From contig JANYLL010000170.1 of assembly GCA_025357895.1 (NCBI GenBank), forward strand, positions 1-15,153: a DNA stretch of 15,153 bases, read 5' to 3'. Made by a program: the position numbers and the translations under genes. Positions 6,734 to 15,067 of the stretch are shown here, in pieces (the stretch's first letter is position 1; each line of letters starts with the position of its first letter). The notes beneath the pieces are model-generated. The model had not been told where the DNA came from and did no database searches. It was given only the letters and a program-made list of their open reading frames with translations. Source of the DNA: Ignavibacteriota bacterium. GTDB taxonomy: Bacteria > Bacteroidota > Ignavibacteria > Palsa-1295.

Positions 6734-7267
6734 ATGACAAACCATCTAATCATATCCAGACCTGAACTAACGGAATATCCGCGTGAACTCGACCAATATA
6801 TTTCTCTCGTACCGGGAAATGATCTACTTGAGTATTTTGGTACGCAACCCTTAAGCCTCGTATCGGTTGCAAGTACGCTCTCCGAAGAGCAATCAATGCA
6901 CAGGTATGCTGAAGGAAAATGGTCGGTGAAAGATATTTTTTGCCATCTGATCGATTGCGAAAGAATATACAATTATCGCGCCTTATGCATTGCACGCGGC
7001 GATAAAACAGAATTGCCCGGCTTTGAAGAGAATGATTATGCAAAAACTGCGCATGCAGATGCACGGAACATCGATAATATTATTGCTGAGTATAAATCAG
7101 TGAGAGCATCATCCACCGAACTCTTCAGGAGTTTCGATGAGGTAATGCTTATGCGTTCCGGAATTGCGAATGGCAGTGCGAGATCTGTCAGAGCGATCGG
7201 ATATAGTCTTGCCGGACATGAAATTCATCATCTGAATGTGATCAAAGAAAGGTATCTGAAAAAATAA
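6734..7267 (+). CDS. DinB-like four-helix metalloprotein
   Basis: A 177-residue protein of the DinB/YfiT-like superfamily. Motifs are KWSVKDIFCHLIDCERIYNYR (63-83) and GYSLAGHEIHHL (156-167). The likely metal ligands are His71, His162 and His166 (His165 is next to it), in the usual H...HxxxH order. Members include thiol-dependent transferases and proteins of unknown role; some are damage-inducible, but this fold is unrelated to the DNA polymerase also called DinB. It lies 2 bases after the NYN gene and 5 bases before uvrA, so co-expression is likely. A link to DNA damage is suggested only by that position. Length and ligands are intact. Confidence 0.85.
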   Translation: MTNHLIISRPELTEYPRELDQYISLVPGNDLLEYFGTQPLSLVSVASTLSEEQSMHRYAEGKWSVKDIFCHLIDCERIYNYRALCIARGDKTELPGFEENDYAKTAHADARNIDNIIAEYKSVRASSTELFRSFDEVMLMRSGIANGSARSVRAIGYSLAGHEIHHLNVIKERYLKK

Positions 7268-7272
7268 ATTTC

Positions 7273-10101
7273 ATGCCGAAAGATGCACCGAATACATTAC
7301 CCTCAGCAAAACGCCCTATTTCGATCCGGGGTGCGCGAGTGCATAACTTAAAAAATGTTTCGCTCGAACTGCCGCGTAATAAACTTATCGTCTTTACGGG
7401 AGTCAGCGGTTCAGGGAAATCATCGCTTGCTTTCGATACCCTTTATGCAGAAGGTCAGCGCCGGTATGTTGAAAGCCTTTCCGTTTATGCCCGCCAATTT
7501 CTGGAGAGAATGCAGAAACCCGATGTTGATGCGTTGATAGGCATTAGTCCCGCCGTTGCGATCGAGCAAAAAACGCTGATCCGGAATCCACGTTCGACAG
7601 TCGGTACGCAAACAGAGATTTATGATTATCTGCGAGTGCTATATGCGCGTATCGGAATTACGTATTGCATAAAATGCGGTACCGTTGTTCGCAAAGATAC
7701 TCCTGCAACGATCATTGATGCGATAAGCGAGACTTATAAGAATGGTGATAAGTTTTATGTGCTCTTCCCGATGCACCGCCATGAAAAACATTCGCTTGAA
7801 GATGAATGGAAAAATTTGCGTGGTCAGGGATTTTTCCGCATCGTACTTTCCGAGCGCGAAAATATTTTTGAGCTTTCGGAAGAATCACCGAAGAAGATCA
7901 CGCCGAATGAAGTCCGCATTCTTGTTGATAGACTTATCTGGAAATCGGATGATGAAGCATTTCGCTCGCGGTTAGTGGATTCTTTGGAAACTGCTTTCCG
8001 CGAAGGTGCCGGAAAAGTGATCATCGCAAAGTTCAATGGCGATGGCACGACAACGGAAAAGCCTTTCAGCGATAGATTCGAATGCGCACTCGATGGCATT
8101 CCGTATGAAGAGCCTGAGCCGCGTCTTTTTGCATTCAATAGTCCGTTCGGAGCCTGCCCTGAATGCGAAGGCTTTGGAAGATCGGTCGGTATTGATATGA
8201 ATCTCGTAGTGCCGGATAAATCCAAAACACTTAATCAAGGCGCTATAAGCTGCTGGACAGGTCCGAAATTTTCTTCATATTTACGAGATCTCGAAAACGT
8301 TGCGAAAAAAGCAGGAGTGCGGTTTGATGTTCCATACTCTCTTCTAAGTGACGATGAAAAGCAAAAAATATCCGAAGGCTACGGAAAAGAATTCGACGGA
8401 CTAAAAGGATTTTTCCGCGAACTTGAAACGCATACCTATAAACTTCATTACCGCGTCATCCTTTCGCGCTATCGCGGATATACAACGTGCTCGAAATGTC
8501 ATGGCTCGCGTCTTCGCCCAGCTGCGCATAACGTCAAAATTGCCGGGTTGACGATCTATGATGTTGTAAAGAAAACGATCACGCATGCAAAAGATCATTT
8601 CGATACTATTGAGCTAACAGAATTTCAGCATTTCATTGCCGACCGTCTTATTATTGAAATTCAAAAACGTCTTCGTTACCTTGATGATGTCGGCTTGGGC
8701 TATCTTACTCTTGAGCGTTTATCGAATACTCTAAGCGGCGGCGAATCGCAGCGTATTCAGCTTGCAAGTTCGCTCGGTGGTGCTTTGACCGGAACATTAT
8801 ATGTACTTGATGAGCCAAGCATCGGCTTGCATCAAAAAGATACGGAAAGACTTCTTGGTATATTGAAGCGCGTCCGCGATCTTGGCAATACGGTGATCGT
8901 TGTTGAGCATGATGAAGAAATAATTCGAGCTGCTGACCACCTCGTTGATTTCGGTCCCAAGGCCGGCGAGCTTGGCGGAGAAATTGTTTTCGAAGGTTCG
9001 ACCGATGATCTTGTTGTATCAAGAAATCCTCGTTCTCTTACGGCGCAATATCTCAATGGAAAAATGGAAATTCCTATTCCAAAAAAGCGCCGCAGAACAA
9101 ATCCGAAATTATCTGTCAGAATAAAAGGAGCAACAGAAAATAATCTTAAATCAATAGACACTGCATTTCCTATCGGAGTTTTCGTTGCTGTGACGGGTGT
9201 ATCAGGCTCAGGAAAATCAACACTCGTTCATAACGTGCTCTATAATGGTTTGCGAAAACTCAAAGGCGAGCCCGTCAGCGAGATCGGCGCATATCTATCA
9301 ATGGATGGCGCAGAATATATCGATGCAATTGAGATGATCGATCAGACGCCGATAGGCAGAACTCCGCGCTCGAATCCTGCAACGTATGTGAATGCATTCG
9401 ATCATATCCGTGATGCTTTCTCGAAAACAATGTATGCAAAGCAGCGCGAATGGACTCCGGGATATTTTTCCTTCAACGTTCCGGGAGGCAGATGCGAGAC
9501 ATGCCAGGGAGAAGGGTATGTAAAAGTCGAGATGCAATTTCTTGCCGATATGTATCTTCTTTGTGAAACATGTAACGGCTCGCGATATAAACAAGAAGTG
9601 CTCGATGCAACGATAGACGGAAAAAATATCGTCGATGTTTTAAAAATGACGATCACCGATGCACTTGCTTTTTTTAATAAGTATCCGAGAATTCAAAACA
9701 GGTTACAGAAACTTGAAGATGTCGGACTTGGGTATATGAAACTTGGTCAGCCTGCAAATACATTGAGCGGTGGAGAAGCCCAGCGCATCAAGCTTGCAGC
9801 ACATCTATCGGAAAAGATGAAAGATAATACGCTTTTTATTTTTGACGAACCGACAACAGGATTGCATTTCGATGACATTGCAAAGTTGCTCAAAGCATTA
9901 AATGCGCTTGTTGATGCGGGGAATTCTGTTATCGTAATCGAGCATAATCTGGAAGTTGTTAAATGCGCTGATTGGGTAATTGATCTTGGTCCCGGAGCAG
10001 GCGAGGATGGCGGCGCACTTGTCGCTTCAGGAACACCGGAAGATGTTGCAAAAATAAAAACATCCTATACAGGGCAGTATCTTCGAAAACTTTTATCATG
10101 A
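7273..10101 (+). CDS. uvrA: Excinuclease ABC subunit A
   Basis: This 942-residue protein is a full-length UvrA, the damage-sensing ATPase of nucleotide excision repair, which loads UvrB on lesions. The first ATPase half has Walker A GVSGSGKS (43-50) and signature LSGGES (487-492), with VLDEPSIGLH after it. The second has Walker A GVSGSGKST (642-650), signature LSGGEA (831-836) and FIFDEPTTGLH. Zinc-binding pairs are visible: Cys295/298 with Cys406/409, and Cys741/744 with Cys764/767. An extra CxxC (132/135) lies near the N-terminal insertion. The start follows DinB by 5 bases and the TGA overlaps the next ATG by 4 bases (ATGA). No LexA-type box was seen upstream, and as an internal cluster gene it is probably expressed with its neighbours. 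Confidence 0.98.
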   Translation: MPKDAPNTLPSAKRPISIRGARVHNLKNVSLELPRNKLIVFTGVSGSGKSSLAFDTLYAEGQRRYVESLSVYARQFLERMQKPDVDALIGISPAVAIEQKTLIRNPRSTVGTQTEIYDYLRVLYARIGITYCIKCGTVVRKDTPATIIDAISETYKNGDKFYVLFPMHRHEKHSLEDEWKNLRGQGFFRIVLSERENIFELSEESPKKITPNEVRILVDRLIWKSDDEAFRSRLVDSLETAFREGAGKVIIAKFNGDGTTTEKPFSDRFECALDGIPYEEPEPRLFAFNSPFGACPECEGFGRSVGIDMNLVVPDKSKTLNQGAISCWTGPKFSSYLRDLENVAKKAGVRFDVPYSLLSDDEKQKISEGYGKEFDGLKGFFRELETHTYKLHYRVILSRYRGYTTCSKCHGSRLRPAAHNVKIAGLTIYDVVKKTITHAKDHFDTIELTEFQHFIADRLIIEIQKRLRYLDDVGLGYLTLERLSNTLSGGESQRIQLASSLGGALTGTLYVLDEPSIGLHQKDTERLLGILKRVRDLGNTVIVVEHDEEIIRAADHLVDFGPKAGELGGEIVFEGSTDDLVVSRNPRSLTAQYLNGKMEIPIPKKRRRTNPKLSVRIKGATENNLKSIDTAFPIGVFVAVTGVSGSGKSTLVHNVLYNGLRKLKGEPVSEIGAYLSMDGAEYIDAIEMIDQTPIGRTPRSNPATYVNAFDHIRDAFSKTMYAKQREWTPGYFSFNVPGGRCETCQGEGYVKVEMQFLADMYLLCETCNGSRYKQEVLDATIDGKNIVDVLKMTITDALAFFNKYPRIQNRLQKLEDVGLGYMKLGQPANTLSGGEAQRIKLAAHLSEKMKDNTLFIFDEPTTGLHFDDIAKLLKALNALVDAGNSVIVIEHNLEVVKCADWVIDLGPGAGEDGGALVASGTPEDVAKIKTSYTGQYLRKLLS

Positions 10102-11360
10102 GTATTGCCATGAAAAGAGTAAAAGAATTTCTATTGCTAAGCATACTTTCCGTTCTCGCTTTCTCATCCTGCAGTAAGACCAATAAGCCAAATACGATCC
10201 GCTTCTCACATTTCTGGACTGAACCCGGTCAGCGCGTAGTCCTCGATTCAGTTCTCTCCGATTTCCATAAAGAAAATCCTGAGATCAATGTTGAAGTTAT
10301 GGATCTTTCATGGGCTGACGGCAAAACGAAGCTCATGATTAATTTCAATGCCGGTACTGCACCCGATGTTCTCGAACTCGGCAGCGATTGGATCGCGCAA
10401 TTTTCATCAAGTAATGTGCTGGAAGATCTGACGAATGTTTCTTCACTGAAACCGCGATTTGCGAACGCGCCGGAATATGTGAATGAACCTGGACTCTGGA
10501 AGAGTCATTATTATGCTGTTCCATGGTTTGTTGATACGCGGGTATTATTTATCAATAATGATTTGGTGACCGAAGGAACTGATTCTTTATTATTGAGAAG
10601 CAATTTCAAAGTCTCTCCTCTAAGTTATTGGGGCGGATTATATCAGATCGGTGATGCAGTAGAAAAAAAAGGTACTGGCAAAGGTATCGGTGTGAATGGC
10701 TCTGATGTGCATCGCCTCTATAAAAAAATATTGCCGCAGATTTGGTCGAATGGTGGAGATATTTTTGATACAATTGGTAATCCGACTTTTAATCGGAAAG
10801 AAAATATCGAAGCACTTACATTTTATGTAAAGCAGTTAGATGCAGGTGTTTTAGAAACGCAGAAAAATCTTGATGATCTTTTCAAACGCGGAAAACTTGC
10901 TATACTTTATAGCGGTTCCTGGCTTTTTACACCCCTTGGAAAAGTAGGTTTTCATTGGTACTGCGCTCCGTTTCCGGGAAACGGCGGGCATTCCGGTGTT
11001 TCATTTGCAGGCGGAGAATATCTGGCAGTCAATGGAAATTCAGAAATGAAATTACAAGCAGAAAAGCTTGTCGAATTTATTACAAAACCGGATAATGAAT
11101 TGCGTCTTGCAAAAGCATTTAATATTTTCCCTGCGGATAAGAAATTGCAGCAAGATAGTTTTTATTTGAATCGCAATCAAGGTAAAGTTTTTATTGATCA
11201 ACTTGCTCATGCACGCATGACGCCTGTTCATCCGAAGTGGCTGGAGATCGAATCAGTATTAGAAGACGAAGCTGCACAGGCTCTCTATAAAAAAAAATCT
11301 CCTGAAGACGCGTTGCGGAGTTGTGATAAAAGAGTCAAAGAATTGTTATTAGAGCCATAA
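10098..11360 (+). CDS. Extracellular sugar-binding lipoprotein of an ABC importer
   Basis: A 420-residue family 1 solute-binding protein. The N-terminus has a basic stretch, a hydrophobic core (FLLLSILSVLAF) and a lipobox FSSC with Cys25, so it should be a lipoprotein facing the periplasm. The mature part has the typical IRFSHFWTEPGQ start, the FHKENPEINVEV strand, FNAGTAPDVLELGSDW, and later LYSGSWLF and the FAGGEYLAV segment. It delivers a carbohydrate to membrane permeases that are not in the window. The start at 10098 overlaps uvrA by 4 bases; an ATG at 10110 (Met5) would give a more standard signal peptide and is possible. The separated ATPase at 4964 is a plausible partner. Which sugar is bound cannot be told. 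Confidence 0.92.
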   Translation: MSIAMKRVKEFLLLSILSVLAFSSCSKTNKPNTIRFSHFWTEPGQRVVLDSVLSDFHKENPEINVEVMDLSWADGKTKLMINFNAGTAPDVLELGSDWIAQFSSSNVLEDLTNVSSLKPRFANAPEYVNEPGLWKSHYYAVPWFVDTRVLFINNDLVTEGTDSLLLRSNFKVSPLSYWGGLYQIGDAVEKKGTGKGIGVNGSDVHRLYKKILPQIWSNGGDIFDTIGNPTFNRKENIEALTFYVKQLDAGVLETQKNLDDLFKRGKLAILYSGSWLFTPLGKVGFHWYCAPFPGNGGHSGVSFAGGEYLAVNGNSEMKLQAEKLVEFITKPDNELRLAKAFNIFPADKKLQQDSFYLNRNQGKVFIDQLAHARMTPVHPKWLEIESVLEDEAAQALYKKKSPEDALRSCDKRVKELLLEP

Positions 11361-11370
11361 TAAAACTATA

Positions 11371-12276
11371 TTGTCAAATAATTTCAAATCAGGTTATTGT
11401 GCTATTGCCGGCATTCCGAATGCGGGAAAATCCACGCTTCTTAATGCATTGCTTGGCACGAAGCTTTCGATCATATCTGCCAAGCCGCAGACGACTCGCA
11501 AGCGCGTGCTCGGGATTTATTCATCCGAGAGCGAGCAGATTATTTTCCTTGATACACCCGGAATCATGCCGCGTCCAACGACGCTGCATCATAAAGCTCT
11601 GCTATCGGAAGTAAGTCATTCATTTGATGATGCGGATGTTATTCTTGTTCTCGCAGAAGCAACACTCTCGCCTGAGCGAGCATTGCCGAAGGAATGGAAA
11701 AAATATACGGAGATCGCCGGGAAAAAACCTATTGTACTCGGTCTTTCAAAGGTTGATCTTTTTAAAGATAAGAAAAAAATATTACCAACGTTAGCTCAAT
11801 ATGGCGAGATGAATATTTTTTCGGATATCATTCCCATATCTTCCAAAAAGAAATATAATATCACGCAACTTGTGGAAGTGCTTCATAAATATCTTCCGTC
11901 GGATAAAGCATTTTACGATACTGATCAGCTATCCGATCAGAACGAACGCTTCTTCGCAAGCGAGCTTATCCGCGAAGCTATCTTCCATGAATTCCGCGAA
12001 GAGATTCCATATTCGACTGAAGTTGTCATCATGGATTATTCGGAGCGTGAAGAAGGGAAATGGTTTATCAGTGCTGATATACTAGTTGAACGCGATTCGC
12101 AGAAATCAATCCTTATTGGCAAGGGTGGCGAAACGCTGAAAAATCTGGGCGCAAGAGCGAGGAAAGGGATAGAACAATTTATAGAACACCCTGTCTATCT
12201 TGAACTTCACGTGAAAGCAAAGAGTGATTGGCGGAATGATAAAAATGCGTTGAGGGATTTTGGGTATCAAATGTAG
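11371..12276 (+). CDS. era: GTPase Era
   Basis: A 301-residue Era, the essential GTPase that binds the 3' end of 16S rRNA during 30S subunit assembly. G1 is GIPNAGKS (14-21), G2 lies in KPQTTR (38-43), and G3 is DTPG (61-64). G4 is SKVD (126-129), where most Era proteins have NKxD. G5 lies near PISSKK (155-160). The C-terminal KH domain has SILIGKGGETLKNLG with GxxG at 250-253, and ends in VKAKSDWRNDKNALRDFGY. The start is TTG at 11371: an in-frame TAG lies 18 bases upstream and no ATG precedes the G1 loop, so the rarer start is needed. It follows the binding-protein gene by 10 bases. Apart from the G4 change it is complete. Confidence 0.96.
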   Translation: MSNNFKSGYCAIAGIPNAGKSTLLNALLGTKLSIISAKPQTTRKRVLGIYSSESEQIIFLDTPGIMPRPTTLHHKALLSEVSHSFDDADVILVLAEATLSPERALPKEWKKYTEIAGKKPIVLGLSKVDLFKDKKKILPTLAQYGEMNIFSDIIPISSKKKYNITQLVEVLHKYLPSDKAFYDTDQLSDQNERFFASELIREAIFHEFREEIPYSTEVVIMDYSEREEGKWFISADILVERDSQKSILIGKGGETLKNLGARARKGIEQFIEHPVYLELHVKAKSDWRNDKNALRDFGYQM

Positions 12277-12280
12277 TGGA

Positions 12281-12313
12281 ACGGACTTTAGTCCGTCGGA
12301 ATTTTAGTAATTT
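12281..12313 (+). repeat. Palindromic hairpin element after era, possible weak terminator
   Basis: ACGGACTTTAGTCCGT (12281-12296) folds as a 6-bp stem with a TTTA loop. ATTTTAGTAATTTT follows, a broken T-run that could support partial termination after era. From memory, GGAACGGACTTTAGTCCG-type palindromes are scattered between genes in several bacterial genomes, so this may be a copy of such an interspersed repeat. Only one copy was seen in this window. Confidence 0.5.
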
Positions 12314-12315
12314 TG
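12308..12315 (+). promoter_or_regulatory. Bacteroidota-type -7 box of the 12336 gene
   Basis: TAATTTTG matches the TAnnTTTG consensus exactly. Transcription would start near 12321-12323, leaving about 14 bases of leader before the ATG at 12336. No clear TTG is seen at -33. It supports the 12336 start over the upstream GTG at 12276, which would fall before the transcript start. Confidence 0.45.
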
Positions 12316-12335
12316 TATACAGAATTATATGCTCC

Positions 12336-13472
12336 ATGTTTGAACGACAAATAAAATCATTTTCAGAGTTATCCAAGAAAGCAATGGGTCTTTTCTCTGT
12401 TTTTGTCTTTATTTTGTGTGGATTGACAGGACACATTTTTTCTCAAACGAATGATGATGGTATCTTACAGAAGAAAACTCTACAAAAAAATCTGCAATCT
12501 GGTAAAAAAGGACTTATAATAAAAAGTTATGATATTGGGTATAGTATTCCTAAGCTGGGAACGGAGACAGTAGAAAAATACTTCTTGTCCCATGACTCTA
12601 TTGTCTTTGAAAGGACGACAACTCAAAGTCCAGATAGTCCAGGATTGCATTTTAGAACCAAGTATACCCGGTACTATAATAAGAATTTCAAAATCCTAAG
12701 AAATGAATATCCTTCATTTACCGGAGGCACTTGTTACATTTTATATAGGTACGATGCAAAAGGCAACCTTATAGAACAACAAAATTACCAAGGGAAGGAC
12801 AGTCTCACGAATCGATTAGTTTACACATTCGACGAGAAAGATAGGAAAATTTCCATGGTAAGATATGATCTCAAGGGGAAAATTAATCTCAAAGAAAAGT
12901 ATTCCTATGGGAATTCTAATAATATCATTAAAGAATATACGGCTTACGATAATACAACGAATTGGAAATATCGATGTATTAATAAGTACGATTTTTTGGG
13001 CCGACTTATTGATTCTAGAACATATTATTCGGATTCTTTGAGCTCTCATAAGGGATACGCTTATGATTATACTTCGTTCAGATCCGCAGAAAAACTTATT
13101 GCTTCGGGTTCCTTAACGAGCTTAAATTTATCTATTCATAATGCGAAAGGCGATCCGGTTGAAGAATATTGGTGTACATCAAACGGAGATTCAGAAAGGA
13201 TAATATATAAATATGATTCGTCGGGAAATCTTTTATACAAAAAGAGTCACAGCCGTATCATAGGGGCATGTACGGGCGATTTTAGCTCGGATCATCAATG
13301 GTATAAATATGATAATAAAAATAGATGTATAGAAGTTCATCATGAGGATATTAGTGATGAATATACAACATATAATGCAGATGGAGATATTGTCGAAGTG
13401 CTAAGTTCCAGTTTGGATTATTACAATCACCAAAGGAGGGAACATCTATCAAGATATGAGTATATTTATTAA
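12336..13472 (+). CDS. Exported protein with degenerate YD/RHS-like repeats
   Basis: Reading from ATG 12336 the protein has 378 residues. It has a basic N-terminus, a hydrophobic stretch (MGLFSVFVFILCGLTGHIF) and a likely cleavage site near FSQTND. The rest is rich in Tyr, Asp and Asn. It repeats short strand-turn units such as YRYDAKGNLIEQ, YTFDEKDRKISMVRYD, NKYDFLGRLIDSRTYY, YKYDSSGNLLYKK and YNADGDIVEVL, a degenerate YD/RHS-like pattern. A beta-rich periplasmic or outer-surface protein is inferred; function unknown. It is far too short to be an RHS toxin and has no toxin domain. The frame is also open from a GTG at 12276, and ATG 12384 would give a shorter signal peptide. The DNA is visibly AT-richer than era and the DUF1015 gene on either side, which hints at a later insertion. 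Confidence 0.7.
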   Translation: MFERQIKSFSELSKKAMGLFSVFVFILCGLTGHIFSQTNDDGILQKKTLQKNLQSGKKGLIIKSYDIGYSIPKLGTETVEKYFLSHDSIVFERTTTQSPDSPGLHFRTKYTRYYNKNFKILRNEYPSFTGGTCYILYRYDAKGNLIEQQNYQGKDSLTNRLVYTFDEKDRKISMVRYDLKGKINLKEKYSYGNSNNIIKEYTAYDNTTNWKYRCINKYDFLGRLIDSRTYYSDSLSSHKGYAYDYTSFRSAEKLIASGSLTSLNLSIHNAKGDPVEEYWCTSNGDSERIIYKYDSSGNLLYKKSHSRIIGACTGDFSSDHQWYKYDNKNRCIEVHHEDISDEYTTYNADGDIVEVLSSSLDYYNHQRREHLSRYEYIY

Positions 13473-13517
13473 TAAGCAAAAGTGAATTAATCTGGCGAAA
13501 AAGAATAATGTAGATTA

Positions 13518-13748
13518 ATGTTAACTTTCTTTAAAGACCACACCTATCGTAAAACCTTTTATAAAGGACTTCTTGCCTGCGTAGTTGGCTCGCTCATCGT
13601 CATCTCTCGTGCTCTTGGCAGGAACGGACATCCTGATGAAACAACGATCTATCTTTTCTTCGGTGTTGTAGTTTTTGCAATGCTCGCGATGAGTTGGTTG
13701 TTGAATAATAATTACAAAAAGAGTTTGCAAAGGAAAAGAAAATTATGA
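13518..13748 (+). CDS. Small two-helix membrane protein
   Basis: A 76-residue protein I do not recognise. Two hydrophobic helices (about 17-31, GLLACVVGSLIVISR, and 44-62, IYLFFGVVVFAMLAMSWLL) are joined by a short polar loop (ALGRNGHPDETT). Both ends are basic (HTYRK near the start, KKSLQRKRKL at the end), suggesting both termini face the cytoplasm. Its TGA overlaps the ATG of the DUF1015 gene by 4 bases, which indicates real translation and coupling to that gene. No ribosome binding site is visible. It starts 45 bases after the YD-like gene. Confidence 0.7.
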   Translation: MLTFFKDHTYRKTFYKGLLACVVGSLIVISRALGRNGHPDETTIYLFFGVVVFAMLAMSWLLNNNYKKSLQRKRKL

Positions 13749-15004
13749 ACAGCTTTCAACCCTTTAAAGGCACACGCTATAATCCTGAAAAAGTCAAGGC
13801 AAAAGATGTTGTCTCGCCGCCGTATGATGTGATCTCGCCTGCGCAGCAGACGGAGCTTTATGCGAATGACCCGCATAACGTCGTGCGGTTGGAGTTAAAT
13901 CACGATGACGATCCGTATTCGAGCGCGAAAAAATATTTTGACCAGTGGAAAGATAAAGGTGTGCTCCTCACCGATTCAGCCCCAGCATTCTATGTTTATT
14001 ATCAGACTTTCAAAACTCCGAGCGGCGAGCAAGTCACGAGGCGCGGAGTACTTGGCAGGCTGCGTACCACTCCATATTCAAGCGGTGATGTTCTTCCGCA
14101 TGAGCGTACCCTTTCGGGACAGAAGAAAGACAGGATGAAACTTCTTTCTATTACGGAGACAAATCTCAGTCCCATTTTCGGACTTATTGATGATAACGCT
14201 CTCATTTTCGATCATACTATTGATAGCGTTGTCGCAAATCCGCCGCTTGCTGATATTGATGAAGAACTTGCAACGCATGATTCTATCCGGCATACGATGT
14301 GGAAGCTGGATGATCCCGCTCTTGTTTCCAGACTCGAAAAACTTGTTGCGGCAAAAAAAATAATCATCGCCGACGGACATCATCGCTATGAGACTGCACT
14401 TGCTTATGGCGAAGCGCATCCGGAAAATGAAGCAGCGCAATACATCATGATCTTCATTGCGAATTTGCACTCGGAAGGAACAGTGATATTGCCCACGTTC
14501 AGAATTCTCTATGGCAAGAAAGATTTTAACCAGTTTGCATTCATTGCCGATCTGAAAAAGAATTTTTCTATTGAGATAATGAATTCACGCGATGAAGGTA
14601 TGAAACATCTCTCCTCTGATGCGAACGGGCTGACACTTATTCAAATGCTAGAAGAGCCAAATTATATTCTGGTAAAAGATACTTCCGATTTTTCTAAATC
14701 TTCAGCACTTGATAAACTCGCTGTTTATAGTCTGCATGAAAAAATTCTGAAGCCTATTGCAGGGCTTTCACAAACTGATATTGATAATAAAACGAATTTG
14801 CTCTATCCGCATACGCTTGCTGAATTAGACTCTATGCTAAGCGAGCATGAATATAATGCTGCATTCATTTTAAATCCAACTTCTCCGCAGGAAGTAATAG
14901 ATGTAACCACATCCGGGGAATTCATGCCGCAGAAATCCACGTATTTCTATCCGAAACTGTTATCGGGTTTGGTGTTTTATGAGTTTGGGGAACAGAATCC
15001 ATAG
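13745..15004 (+). CDS. DUF1015 family protein
   Basis: A 419-residue soluble protein with the hallmarks of DUF1015: an N-terminal PFKGTRYNPEKV with SPPYDVIS (24-31), HERTL (119-123) followed by KKDRMKLL, and the family signature IADGHHRYETAL (208-219). The length is typical. The cluster of His, Asp and Arg in the signature suggests an active or nucleotide-binding site, but I cannot assign a reaction with confidence. It is coupled to the small membrane protein before it and lies 63 bases before fabI. The family is widespread in bacteria and archaea as a single-copy gene, so a metabolic housekeeping role is likely. Confidence 0.9.
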   Translation: MNSFQPFKGTRYNPEKVKAKDVVSPPYDVISPAQQTELYANDPHNVVRLELNHDDDPYSSAKKYFDQWKDKGVLLTDSAPAFYVYYQTFKTPSGEQVTRRGVLGRLRTTPYSSGDVLPHERTLSGQKKDRMKLLSITETNLSPIFGLIDDNALIFDHTIDSVVANPPLADIDEELATHDSIRHTMWKLDDPALVSRLEKLVAAKKIIIADGHHRYETALAYGEAHPENEAAQYIMIFIANLHSEGTVILPTFRILYGKKDFNQFAFIADLKKNFSIEIMNSRDEGMKHLSSDANGLTLIQMLEEPNYILVKDTSDFSKSSALDKLAVYSLHEKILKPIAGLSQTDIDNKTNLLYPHTLAELDSMLSEHEYNAAFILNPTSPQEVIDVTTSGEFMPQKSTYFYPKLLSGLVFYEFGEQNP

Positions 15005-15067
15005 CCGAGTTCCTGAGACATTTGCTCCTCATTCCGTGTTTACTTCCTCTCACAAAAATCCATATTT

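Noticed and set aside
7824..9656. Several minus-strand open frames inside uvrA
   Set aside because: They are antisense shadows of a long, fully conserved uvrA and have no independent start signals or recognisable products.
12276..12335. GTG start at 12276 for the YD-like gene, giving direct overlap with era
   Set aside because: The extra 20 residues run through the palindrome and the -7 box and put charged, non-signal sequence before the signal peptide; ATG 12336 fits better.
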